A DNA stretch of 64,000 nt from Deltaproteobacteria bacterium (lineage in GTDB: Bacteria; Myxococcota_A; Polyangia; HGW-17), in NCBI GenBank assembly GCA_016937155.1, contig JAFGWM010000015.1, positions 1 through 64,000 of the forward strand. The letters are read 5' to 3'. Both the position numbers and the translations under genes were made by a program. Below the pieces are notes generated by a model. That model made no database searches and was not told where the DNA came from. It saw only the letters and a list, made by a program, of their open reading frames with translations. Of the stretch, positions 44,832 to 52,783 are shown in pieces (position 1 is the first letter of the stretch; every line of letters starts with the position of its first letter).

Positions 44832-46015
44832 TTAAATGTCCGGAATGCCACAGAAAATTCCCAGTTTACCGTGCCGGTGATCATTTTATTACCGAAAAGG
44901 GAATTGTATTTTTCTGTTCTTCTCAATGCTGCCAGAGATATTCAACTAATATTGTCCCTACATATGTATATAAAAAATCACTGATTAGTATTCTTATTAC
45001 TGTCCCAATTCTGCTGATGGTATATTTATTTACTGTTTTTGAAATAGAAAAAAAATCAATCCAGACAGGTTATAAACAATATATTAATTCATTTTCAATG
45101 TATTTTCCTGACAAGATTAAAATACGTAATGCTATAAAATTTCCTGAAACTGCAAATCAGGATCTTCATCATGATCCCCTTGCTGCAAAAAATATATCAC
45201 TTAAGATTCTTGAGAAAACAATACATGGAAATCTTGTAAATATCTGGGAAATACAGGCAGCTGAAGTTCTGGCTCAGACTGGAAATAAAATTGCGATAAA
45301 AAAGTTGATTCAGGCCGCCAGAAATGCCATTCCCTCACACAGAATGAGGATTTCTGAGATCCTGGCAAAACTCGGAGATGAAGAATCTTATAATTTTCTA
45401 AGAAAGCATATGAATAACAGAACAAGTCCACTGCACATACTTAGTACATTTGCTCTTGGACGCCTTGGTGATAAATCATCAATAAAACATTTGAGAAAAC
45501 TCATGATGATGACAGAGACCCGTTTTGCGGCGAGTGAAGCGATCGCTGCCAGCGGAGACAGCGGAGGTCTTGCCTGGCTGTATGCCAAAGCCAAAAATTC
45601 AAGGAGACAGGGAGACCGTGTTAAGGCTGCATGCGTTCTTGCACGGCTTGGAGATAAGCGGGTTAAAATTATTCTAAAAACTGCGCTGGAAAAAGGAAGT
45701 TTTAAATTTGCAAGTGCCGTGGCGCTGGGGCATCTGGGTGATAAGAGTGCTGTTCCTGTTTTAGAGAAAGCTTTGAAACACCCGGGTTTAAGAATTGAGG
45801 CTTCTTATTCTTTAGCTGATCTTAAAAGTTTCAACAGTTATACGATAATGGAGAAGGATTTAAGTTCTGATGTATATGAGAACAGGGTAAGCGCAGCAAT
45901 AAGCACCTTCATTCTTTTAAACGCCAGACCGGCAGAAATTTCATCTAATTGCAGTTTTTCATCAGTTTCTAACATTAATGAATATTATCCGATTTTGAAG
46001 GGTACACTGATGTAA
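44828..46015 (+). CDS. Membrane-anchored HEAT-repeat protein with zinc ribbon
   Basis: The 395-residue protein starts with a treble-clef-like Cys motif (CPECHRKF...CSSQCC, residues 3-40), then one membrane helix (about 52-70), then a region of about eight HEAT/PBS-lyase repeats (about 130-360) with the recurring 'LGRLGDKSS...L' and 'LGHLGDKSAVPVLEKAL' pattern. The repeats would form a protein-binding solenoid. Its start overlaps the kinase stop (ATGA) and its stop overlaps the MFS start (TAATG). It is probably a scaffold working with those two proteins. Confidence 0.83.
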   Translation: MIKCPECHRKFPVYRAGDHFITEKGIVFFCSSQCCQRYSTNIVPTYVYKKSLISILITVPILLMVYLFTVFEIEKKSIQTGYKQYINSFSMYFPDKIKIRNAIKFPETANQDLHHDPLAAKNISLKILEKTIHGNLVNIWEIQAAEVLAQTGNKIAIKKLIQAARNAIPSHRMRISEILAKLGDEESYNFLRKHMNNRTSPLHILSTFALGRLGDKSSIKHLRKLMMMTETRFAASEAIAASGDSGGLAWLYAKAKNSRRQGDRVKAACVLARLGDKRVKIILKTALEKGSFKFASAVALGHLGDKSAVPVLEKALKHPGLRIEASYSLADLKSFNSYTIMEKDLSSDVYENRVSAAISTFILLNARPAEISSNCSFSSVSNINEYYPILKGTLM

Positions 46016-47217
46016 TGGTTCAGACACTACGATTATACTACCTATTCAGAGGATTGAGCAGCGCCTTTCTATTCAAGGTTTTCCTTGTTTTTTTCTATCT
46101 GGAGAGGGGTCTTGCTTTTACTCAGATTGGAATATTACAGGCTGTCTTTGCTGCAACGGTTATTATTTTTGAGATCCCTACCGGGATCTACAGTGATCGT
46201 TACGGAAGAAGAAGTGCTATGGCATGGGGAGCTCTGCTAATGAGTCTTGCATCTCTGGGGTACTATTTCGCCTGGTCCTTTGCTGTTTTTGTCAGCCTGG
46301 AATTTTTACTGGCTTTAGGTCTTACATTAACCAGTGGTGCAGACAGCGCTTTTTTATATGATATGTTGAAAAAATCCGGAAAAGTGGAGAAATATCCCGA
46401 AATGGAAGGTAAAGCTTCCATGGCAAAGCACTTTGGAATGGCTATTTCCAGTGCAGTCGGTGGTTTGATCGCAACAAAAAGTCTTGCTCTCCTTTTTCCT
46501 CTCACATCCATTATTATTTTTCTTTCATTTCTGGTTTCTCTTCTTCTTGACAGGAAAAAATTCCTTAGAGGTCTTAACTCAAGAACAAGAGAGACTCCTC
46601 TGCAGTTTTCCAGAGATTCTAAAATATTCCGTGGGCATGGTTCAATATGGTGGGTTATTTCATATTCTTCTCTTATCTTTCTCCTTATCAGGGTGACCGA
46701 TACTCTTTTACATCCAGTGCTGAAAGCAAATGGATATTCTTATATGGTTATAGGTTTTATTGCATCCGGTGGTGCAATTTTTGCGGCCCTCAGTGCGTTT
46801 TATTTCAGCAGATTTCTTTCAACAAACCGCAGTATTCTGGTGGTCTGGATAATTCCTGCCATACTTATTTTGAGTATGATAGTATTTGTTTATGGAAATG
46901 GTGTAATACTGGCTTTTATTTTATTGGCCAATCTTGGAATACAGGGAATTTATAGTCCCTTGACCAAATCGGTGCTCAATGAACAGATTAGTCGCAGTGA
47001 AGTCAGAGCCACCGTATTGAGTCTTGAAAGTAGTGTAAAACGTCTGATTATTGCACTGGTAATGCCTCTCGCCGGGTACATAATTGATCAGTCAAGTATA
47101 AGCGGTGGGTTGCTTTTCATTTCATCCATAGCCGGTTTGTTACTCTTTGTTCTGATGTTTTCGAATCCGGTCGGGATGAAGTCAAAAAATGTAGCGGAAA
47201 CCAGGTTAGATCAATAA
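46015..47217 (+). CDS. Major facilitator superfamily transporter
   Basis: The 400-residue protein has 12 predicted membrane helices and the MFS loop 2-3 signature 'GIYSDRYGRRSAMAWG'. The substrate cannot be told from the sequence. It is the third gene in an operon with a FAM20-like kinase and a HEAT-repeat protein. It ends five bases before the convergent ArsR-type gene. Confidence 0.9.
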   Translation: MVQTLRLYYLFRGLSSAFLFKVFLVFFYLERGLAFTQIGILQAVFAATVIIFEIPTGIYSDRYGRRSAMAWGALLMSLASLGYYFAWSFAVFVSLEFLLALGLTLTSGADSAFLYDMLKKSGKVEKYPEMEGKASMAKHFGMAISSAVGGLIATKSLALLFPLTSIIIFLSFLVSLLLDRKKFLRGLNSRTRETPLQFSRDSKIFRGHGSIWWVISYSSLIFLLIRVTDTLLHPVLKANGYSYMVIGFIASGGAIFAALSAFYFSRFLSTNRSILVVWIIPAILILSMIVFVYGNGVILAFILLANLGIQGIYSPLTKSVLNEQISRSEVRATVLSLESSVKRLIIALVMPLAGYIIDQSSISGGLLFISSIAGLLLFVLMFSNPVGMKSKNVAETRLDQ

Positions 47218-47222
47218 TTCAG

Positions 47223-47612
47223 TTATTTTTCCTGAATTCTTACAGCACAAATATGATAGTTGGGGCATTTCTCGCAACAGTTGCAGTTATCTGAGGCGCA
47301 TGCTGTGGTATTGAATATTATTTTTCTCAGGGAAGCAATGAATGAATCTGCATCCACCTCATAGTACCGGTGACGGTCTTCCCTTGATACCTTCAAAATC
47401 CCGGCTTCTTTCATCATGGAAAGATGACGGCTAACCACTGATCTATCCTGAGGAAAAGCGTTACTTATTGTATTGACATCACTTTTTCCATTTTGAAGTA
47501 AAAATAGAAGAATTGTTGATCGTACCGGTTCGCTGAATACCTTAAAAAGGCGGTGATCAAGTGCTTGTTTTAAAATCTCCACTGAAGATAATTCTACAAC
47601 TGAATTGGACAT
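47223..47612 (-). CDS. ArsR-family regulator with Cys-rich C-terminus
   Basis: The 129-residue protein has the ArsR/SmtB winged helix ('FSEPVRSTILLFLLQNGKSDVNTI', 'SVVSRHLSMMKEAGIL', 'YYEVD') followed by a Cys-rich tail with CNCCEKCPNYHIC. Six Cys in 18 residues suggest a metal or Fe-S site that could control DNA binding. GGAGGG precedes the ATG. It is divergent from the hydrogenase operon across 325 bp, and a TGTTA-N8-TAACA inverted repeat lies just upstream of its start. Confidence 0.9.
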   Translation of the reverse strand: MSNSVVELSSVEILKQALDHRLFKVFSEPVRSTILLFLLQNGKSDVNTISNAFPQDRSVVSRHLSMMKEAGILKVSREDRHRYYEVDADSFIASLRKIIFNTTACASDNCNCCEKCPNYHICAVRIQEK

Positions 47613-47639
47613 GGTCCCTCCGAGAAGCTAAAACCCAAC

Positions 47640-47657
47640 TGTTACATGCTGATAACA
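47640..47657. promoter_or_regulatory. Inverted repeat upstream of the ArsR gene, candidate operator
   Basis: TGTTA-CATGCTGA-TAACA lies 28-45 bp upstream of the ArsR start codon. Its spacing (8) differs from the Rex consensus (6), so it may be the ArsR protein's own site. Confidence 0.5.
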
Positions 47658-47848
47658 TAGCCACACAAAACCTGTACATACTTCCTTATTTTTGTTTTGC
47701 AGGACAATAATTCTATTGTATGCAGAAAACTATTGTTGTTCAAGAATAAAAATTTAATAGAATCTCAAGGGATATGTGTAATATATCAATATGTTGAGAA
47801 ACTCTTCTCTCAACTGTGAAAAAAAAATCAAAAAAAACTGTTTTGCTG

Positions 47849-47877
47849 TTGACAAATACTACTGTTACCTCTATATC
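47849..47877 (+). promoter_or_regulatory. Sigma-70-type promoter of the rex-hydrogenase operon
   Basis: A perfect -35 TTGACA (47849-47854) and TATATC (47872-47877) are separated by 17 bp, 60 bp before the rex start. A CTGTTAC element lies inside the spacer. Confidence 0.75.
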
Positions 47878-47902
47878 ATAGTTAGCTGTTACAAATTTCA
47901 CA

Positions 47903-47921
47903 GCGTTAAATGTGTAACAGC
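47903..47921. promoter_or_regulatory. Rex-type operator
   Basis: GCGTTAA-ATGT-GTAACAGC matches the Rex consensus TTGTTAA-N4-TTAACAA at 10 of the 14 defined positions, including both GTTA/TAAC cores with the correct six-base spacing. It lies between the promoter and the rex start codon, a position suited to NADH-relieved repression. Confidence 0.65.
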
Positions 47922-47937
47922 AAAATGGAGATTGCTT

Positions 47938-48579
47938 ATGAACGCATCAGATAAAGTTATCGGTCGGTTAAGTCATTACCGGCTACTTCTTTCAAAGTTG
48001 GAATCTCAGGGAAAGACTTTTGTTTTTAGCAGAGAACTCGCCATCATGGCGGATGGAACGAGTGCACAGGTTAGGAGAGACCTTATGGTCACCGGCTATG
48101 AGGGAAATCCTAAACAGGGATACAACGTCAGTGATCTTCTTGATGAGTTGAATAAGTTTTTTAATTTCAGCCGTGGGGTAAACGCAGTTCTGATCGGTAC
48201 AGGAAGTCTTGGCAGGGCATTACTGTCCTATTTCATGCCAAAAAAATCCCGATATAACATTATGGCTGCATTTGACTCTGAACTTTCAAAAACAGGACGC
48301 ATTATCGCCGGAACCAGATGCTGCCATATTAATGAACTGGAGTTTGAACTGAAATCCCTTGGTAGTGTTGTTGCTATACTGACACTTCCCGCTGAGGCTG
48401 CTCAGACCATGGCAACAAGACTTACTAATTGTGGAATAAAAGGAATTCTGAATTTTGCACCAGTCAGGCTCAGAGTTCCGGACGATGTTTATGTGGAAAA
48501 TATTGATGTGACCATGTCACTGGAAAAAGTTGCATTTTTTGCAAATCAAAAATCAGAGGATCGGGAGAAAGAGGTTTAA
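47938..48579 (+). CDS. rex: Redox-sensing transcriptional repressor Rex
   Basis: The 213-residue protein has the Rex winged helix ('RLSHYRLLLSKLESQGKTFV', 'TSAQVRRDLMVTG..GNPKQGYNV') and a Rossmann domain with VLIGTGSLGRALL, binding NAD(H). Rex represses fermentation and hydrogenase genes until NADH rises. ATG 47938 is preceded by GGAG and by the promoter and operator; an upstream in-frame ATG is rejected. It leads the operon: hydC follows two bases after its stop. Confidence 0.95.
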   Translation: MNASDKVIGRLSHYRLLLSKLESQGKTFVFSRELAIMADGTSAQVRRDLMVTGYEGNPKQGYNVSDLLDELNKFFNFSRGVNAVLIGTGSLGRALLSYFMPKKSRYNIMAAFDSELSKTGRIIAGTRCCHINELEFELKSLGSVVAILTLPAEAAQTMATRLTNCGIKGILNFAPVRLRVPDDVYVENIDVTMSLEKVAFFANQKSEDREKEV

Positions 48580-48581
48580 TT

Positions 48582-49058
48582 ATGAGTAACATTTCTCTAA
48601 CGGATATTTTAAAGGAGTTCAGGGATCCGGCACGTGATTCCCTTATTCCCATTTTACAGAGAGAACAGCAGCAGCGTGGTTTTATAAGCAAGGAGGCGAT
48701 GATTGTCATAGGTGAAAAATTAAATCTGCCTGTGAGCAAAGTTTACGGTGTTGCATCTTTTTATAACCAGTTTCGGTTCAATGCTCCGGGTTTGCATCAG
48801 ATACAGGTCTGTAGAGGAACCGCATGCCATGTAAAAGGAAGCAGCACAGTTCTTGATTCTCTTGAAATGGATGTTGGATGTAAAAGTGGGGAAACCTCAA
48901 AAGATGGATTGTTCAGTATAGAAGTGGTTGCATGTGTGGGAGCATGTTCTCTCGCTCCGGTTGTTGTTGTTGATGGTGAATTCCATGCTGGAATGGATAG
49001 CACGAAAATGCGAAAAATTAATAAAACGTTAAGGAAGGTTCATAATGCTGAAAGATAA
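48582..49058 (+). CDS. hydC: NuoE-like [2Fe-2S] subunit of [FeFe]-hydrogenase
   Basis: The 158-residue protein is a thioredoxin-fold ferredoxin like NuoE/HydC/HndA: helical N-terminus ('LIPILQREQQQRGFIS', 'PVSKVYGVASFYNQF'), then the four Cys of the 2Fe-2S cluster in CRGTACHVKG and VACVGACSLAP. It passes electrons between the NAD(P)H-oxidising subunit and the hydrogenase. It overlaps the next gene by 14 bp. Confidence 0.95.
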   Translation: MSNISLTDILKEFRDPARDSLIPILQREQQQRGFISKEAMIVIGEKLNLPVSKVYGVASFYNQFRFNAPGLHQIQVCRGTACHVKGSSTVLDSLEMDVGCKSGETSKDGLFSIEVVACVGACSLAPVVVVDGEFHAGMDSTKMRKINKTLRKVHNAER

Positions 49059-51042
49059 CCTTTTTTCCAGATGCTGTGATAAATGCTGGCATAGCAGTGA
49101 AAAGGCATGTCCTGATTATATTTCATGTCTGACTCAGGGCCCACTTTGTCATCATGATGAGAAATGTGAAAACAAAAAAAAAGAAAATATCTCCAGAATC
49201 ACATTGAAAAGTATGGAAAAACCAATGATCTTCATGGGCCTTGGAACCTGTGGGATGGGAGCAGGAGCTTTAAAAACTCTTGAAGAGCTGGAAAATGTAA
49301 TAAAAGAAGAAAATATTGATGTGGAAATAAGGAAGACCGGATGTATTGGACTATGTACTCTGGAACCGCTTCTGGATATAAAAATGCCCGGAAGAACCAG
49401 GCTTTCATATGGCCATGTTACTGAAAAGAATGTTCGCAAAATCCTTAATTCGGTAATTAATGGAAAGCCCGAGGAAGAAAATCTAATAGGGCAGCATTTT
49501 TCAGATGGTGACGAAAACTGGAAGAATGTTCCTGGATTTTTCGACCATCCGTTTTTTATCAACCAGAAAAGATGGGTTTTAAAAAACTGCGGAATAAACG
49601 ATCCCGTGGATCTTGAGCAGTATTTAGCAAATGGCGGTTTTCTTGCATTTGAAAAAATTCTAAAAAATGAACTGCAGGCCAGTGTGTGTGATGAAATTGA
49701 AAAAAGTAATCTCAGAGGTAGAGGCGGTGGAGGATTTCCCACAGGGAAAAAATGGAAATTTGCATTGAATACTCCTGCAGATCAGAAATATATGATTTGT
49801 AATGCTGACGAAGGGGATCCGGGCGCGTTTATGGACAGGGCACTAATCGAAGGGGATCCTTACCGCCTGCTGGAAGGGCTTATGATAGCGTCCTATGCAA
49901 TTGGAGCAACTCAGGCCTATGTATACATTAGAGCCGAATATCCACTGGCCATTGAAAGACTTATTGAAGCGATCTCAAATTTAAAAAAATTTGGTTTTAT
50001 TGGTGAAAATATTCTCGACAGTGGTTTCTCTCTGAAAATTAAAATAAAGAAAGGGGCAGGGGCTTTTGTCTGTGGTGAAGAAACAGCCCTAATCCATTCA
50101 ATTGAAGGTAAAAGAGGAATGCCCAGGGTGCGACCTCCATTTCCGGCAACTCGTGGGCTTTTTGATAAACCGACAATTATCAACAATGTCGAAACACTCT
50201 GCAATATACCGGACATAATAACTAATGGATACGAATGGTTTTGCGCTGCTGGTACTGAAACATCCAAAGGAACCAAGGTATTCGCACTGAGTGGAAATCT
50301 CAATTATACGGGACTTGTTGAAGTGGAGATGGGAACTCCAATAAGAGAGATAATATTTCAAACCGGTGGTGGTATCCCGGATAACAGAGAATTTAAAGCT
50401 GCTCAGATTGGTGGTCCTTCTGGTGGGTGTATACCTCCTCAGCACCTTGATATAAAAGTTGATTATGAAAATCTGAAAACTGTGGGCGCTATGATGGGTA
50501 GCGGCGGACTGGTCATTATGGATGACAAGGCATGTATGGTTGATGTTGCTAAATTCTTCATGGATTTTATCCAGCGGGAGAGCTGTGGAAAATGTATTCC
50601 ATGCAGGGAAGGCACCAGAAGGATGCTTGAGATTCTACAGATGGTTACATCAAATCCATCATCAGATAGCTCCATGAATTCTCTTGAGCGGCTATCGGGT
50701 ATTATTACTCTGGAAAAACTGGCTGAAATAATTAAGTCGACAAGCCTATGCGGACTGGGACAAACAGCACCAAATCCAGTTATTAGTACTCTCAGATATT
50801 TTCGCAGTGAGTATGAAGAGCATATTTTCAACAGGAAATGTTCAGCTAAGGTCTGTAAAGAGCTTCTCACCTATCAGATAGATGAAGATAAATGTACTGG
50901 ATGTACTCTTTGCGCAAGGGTTTGTCCTTCTGAGGCCATTAAGGGTGCCGTGAAGAGTCCCCATTATATAATTTCTGAAAACTGTGTCAGGTGCGGTAGT
51001 TGCCTTGTGGCATGCAGACAGAATGCAATTAGCGTTTATTAA
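49045..51042 (+). CDS. hydB: NuoF-like NAD(P)H/FMN subunit of [FeFe]-hydrogenase
   Basis: The 665-residue protein has, in order: a Cys-rich N-terminal extension (CCDKC...CPDYISC...CHHDEKC, residues 8-42), a thioredoxin-like 2Fe-2S domain ('GTCGMGAGA', 'TGCIGLC'), the NuoF domain with FMN/NADH motifs ('LRGRGGGGFPTG', 'CNADEGDPGAFMDR', 'VCGEETALIHSIEGKRG'), an SLBB segment, the 4Fe-4S site (CGKCIPCREG), and two terminal 4Fe-4S motifs (CTGCTLCARVCP, CVRCGSCLVACR). It oxidises or reduces NAD(P)H. Such trimers are often electron-bifurcating. AAGGAAGG precedes the ATG. Confidence 0.95.
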   Translation: MLKDNLFSRCCDKCWHSSEKACPDYISCLTQGPLCHHDEKCENKKKENISRITLKSMEKPMIFMGLGTCGMGAGALKTLEELENVIKEENIDVEIRKTGCIGLCTLEPLLDIKMPGRTRLSYGHVTEKNVRKILNSVINGKPEEENLIGQHFSDGDENWKNVPGFFDHPFFINQKRWVLKNCGINDPVDLEQYLANGGFLAFEKILKNELQASVCDEIEKSNLRGRGGGGFPTGKKWKFALNTPADQKYMICNADEGDPGAFMDRALIEGDPYRLLEGLMIASYAIGATQAYVYIRAEYPLAIERLIEAISNLKKFGFIGENILDSGFSLKIKIKKGAGAFVCGEETALIHSIEGKRGMPRVRPPFPATRGLFDKPTIINNVETLCNIPDIITNGYEWFCAAGTETSKGTKVFALSGNLNYTGLVEVEMGTPIREIIFQTGGGIPDNREFKAAQIGGPSGGCIPPQHLDIKVDYENLKTVGAMMGSGGLVIMDDKACMVDVAKFFMDFIQRESCGKCIPCREGTRRMLEILQMVTSNPSSDSSMNSLERLSGIITLEKLAEIIKSTSLCGLGQTAPNPVISTLRYFRSEYEEHIFNRKCSAKVCKELLTYQIDEDKCTGCTLCARVCPSEAIKGAVKSPHYIISENCVRCGSCLVACRQNAISVY

Positions 51043-51053
51043 GGAGTATCCTG

Positions 51054-52772
51054 ATGTTAGAACTGATAGTTAATGATAAACCGGTAAAGGCTGATAAAGG
51101 TGAAATGCTGTTAAGTGTTCTTCGGCGCCAAGGCATTGACATTCCCACATTATGTCACGTTGAAGGTCTAACTCCTACAGGTGCCTGCAGGCTTTGTGTA
51201 GTTGAAGTGGAAGGACAAAGCGGACTGGTTCCAAGCTGTGCCTGTCAGGTTTACAACGGTATGAAAGTTAAAACCCATACAAACAGACTGATTGAAGCGC
51301 GTCGGACACTTCTGGAACTTATTATGAGTTCTCATCCTGATGACTGTTTGTACTGCCAGAGGAGAGATACATGCGAACTTCTGGAACTTGCAAGCAAACT
51401 GGGAATTAAAGAACGCCGCTATAAAAGTGTCAGGAGTAATCCTTCTCTTGATATTTCAAGCCCTTCTATAGTAAGGGATCCTTCTAAATGTATTTTGTGT
51501 GGAAGATGTGTGAGGGTTTGTGAGGAAATTCAAGGTGTTGGAGCAATTGATTTCATCGGAAGAGGTTCTGACTGCAGTGTGGGAACAGCATTTAATGAAG
51601 GATTAAATACTTCCAGTTGTGTTAACTGTGGTCAGTGCATAACGGCATGCCCGGTTGGAGCTCTTACGGAAGCACGTCACATAAACCGTGTTTTAAATGC
51701 TATGAGTAATCCCGAATTGACAATAGTGGTTCAACACGCTCCAGCGGTTAGTGTAACCCTAGGTGAGATGTATAATCTTCCATCCGCTGCGGATGTCCAG
51801 GGAGTTATGATTGCCGGACTCAGAAAAGCAGGTTTCGATTTTGTGTTTGATACAGGATTTAGTGCTGATCTTACAATAATGGAGGAGGCAAGTGAGCTGG
51901 TATCAAGAATATCAAATGGCGGTGTTTTGCCGATGATGACCAGTTGTTCCCCTGCCTGGGTAAAATTTGTTGAGCAGTACTATCCGGAAATGATTCCTTC
52001 ACTTTCCACATGTAAAAGTCCAATGCAGATGCTTGGAGCAATTACAAAATCCTGGTGGGCTGAAAAGAACAAATTAGATAAATCAAAAATATTCAGTGTA
52101 GCGGTAATGCCTTGTACAGCAAAGAAATTTGAAGCATCAAGACCGGAAATGGGTATCGGAATACCTGATATTGATGCTGTTCTTACAACCAGAGAACTAT
52201 ACGATTTATTTAACATAAAGGGAGTAAAGCCTTTCGAATTAAAACCCATGAATAATGATAATCCTTTTGGGCAGCGAAGTACTGCAGGAAAGCTTTTCGG
52301 AGCAACTGGTGGGGTTATGGAAGCCGCTATCAGAACGGCGCATTTTTTAATCACCGGGGAAAATATGAAAAATCCTGTAATAACTGAACTTCGTGATATG
52401 ACAGGAATAAAAGAAGCCAGAGTGAAAATAGGTGAACTTGAAATCGGTGTTGCTGTTGCCAGTGGACTGTCCAACGCGAGAAAACTGCTTGATGAAATAA
52501 AGATGGGAAGAAAAGATATTCATTTCATAGAAATAATGTCCTGTCCCGGTGGATGCATAGGAGGTGGTGGGCAACCATATGGAACTGATTTTGAGAGTGT
52601 CCGTAACCGTATGTCGTTACTTTATAAAATTGATAAAGAAGAAACTGTAAAATATAGTCATGAAAATCAAAGTATTTCCGAACTTTATCGTGATTTTCTT
52701 GGAAAACCATTAAGCGGGAAAAGTCATACTCTTCTCCATACAGAGTATATGAACCGTGTTGTGATGAAATAA
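51054..52772 (+). CDS. hydA: [FeFe]-hydrogenase catalytic subunit
   Basis: The 572-residue protein has an N-terminal 2Fe-2S domain (Cys34, 45, 48, 61/63), a His-Cys 4Fe-4S site (H94, C98, C101, C107), two 4Fe-4S motifs (146-156 and 189-199) and the H-cluster domain with L1 TSCSPAW (about 296-302), L2 MPCTAKKFE (about 352-360) and L3 CPGGCIGGGG. It interconverts protons and H2 in the cytosol. L1 has Ser where the common motif is TSCCP. Maturation genes hydEFG are not in the window. It follows hydB by 11 bp. Confidence 0.95.
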   Translation: MLELIVNDKPVKADKGEMLLSVLRRQGIDIPTLCHVEGLTPTGACRLCVVEVEGQSGLVPSCACQVYNGMKVKTHTNRLIEARRTLLELIMSSHPDDCLYCQRRDTCELLELASKLGIKERRYKSVRSNPSLDISSPSIVRDPSKCILCGRCVRVCEEIQGVGAIDFIGRGSDCSVGTAFNEGLNTSSCVNCGQCITACPVGALTEARHINRVLNAMSNPELTIVVQHAPAVSVTLGEMYNLPSAADVQGVMIAGLRKAGFDFVFDTGFSADLTIMEEASELVSRISNGGVLPMMTSCSPAWVKFVEQYYPEMIPSLSTCKSPMQMLGAITKSWWAEKNKLDKSKIFSVAVMPCTAKKFEASRPEMGIGIPDIDAVLTTRELYDLFNIKGVKPFELKPMNNDNPFGQRSTAGKLFGATGGVMEAAIRTAHFLITGENMKNPVITELRDMTGIKEARVKIGELEIGVAVASGLSNARKLLDEIKMGRKDIHFIEIMSCPGGCIGGGGQPYGTDFESVRNRMSLLYKIDKEETVKYSHENQSISELYRDFLGKPLSGKSHTLLHTEYMNRVVMK

Positions 52773-52783
52773 GGGGAATAACT

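Larger units (their letters stand above)
47613..47937. other. 325-bp divergent regulatory region between ArsR and rex
   Basis: This region holds a sigma-70 promoter, a Rex-like site and four copies of CTGTTAC: direct copies at 47639, 47862 and 47886, and one inverted at 47914-47920. TTTTGCTGTT (47841-47850) and AACAGCAAAA (47916-47925) are also exact complements. No gene is seen; an in-frame extension of rex upstream to 47791 lacks a ribosome site. Confidence 0.6.

Noticed and set aside
47768-47812. GTTGAGA/TCTCAAC hairpin before rex.
   Set aside because: Followed by an A-rich, not T-rich tract on the plus strand and no clear role; stem of seven pairs is weak.
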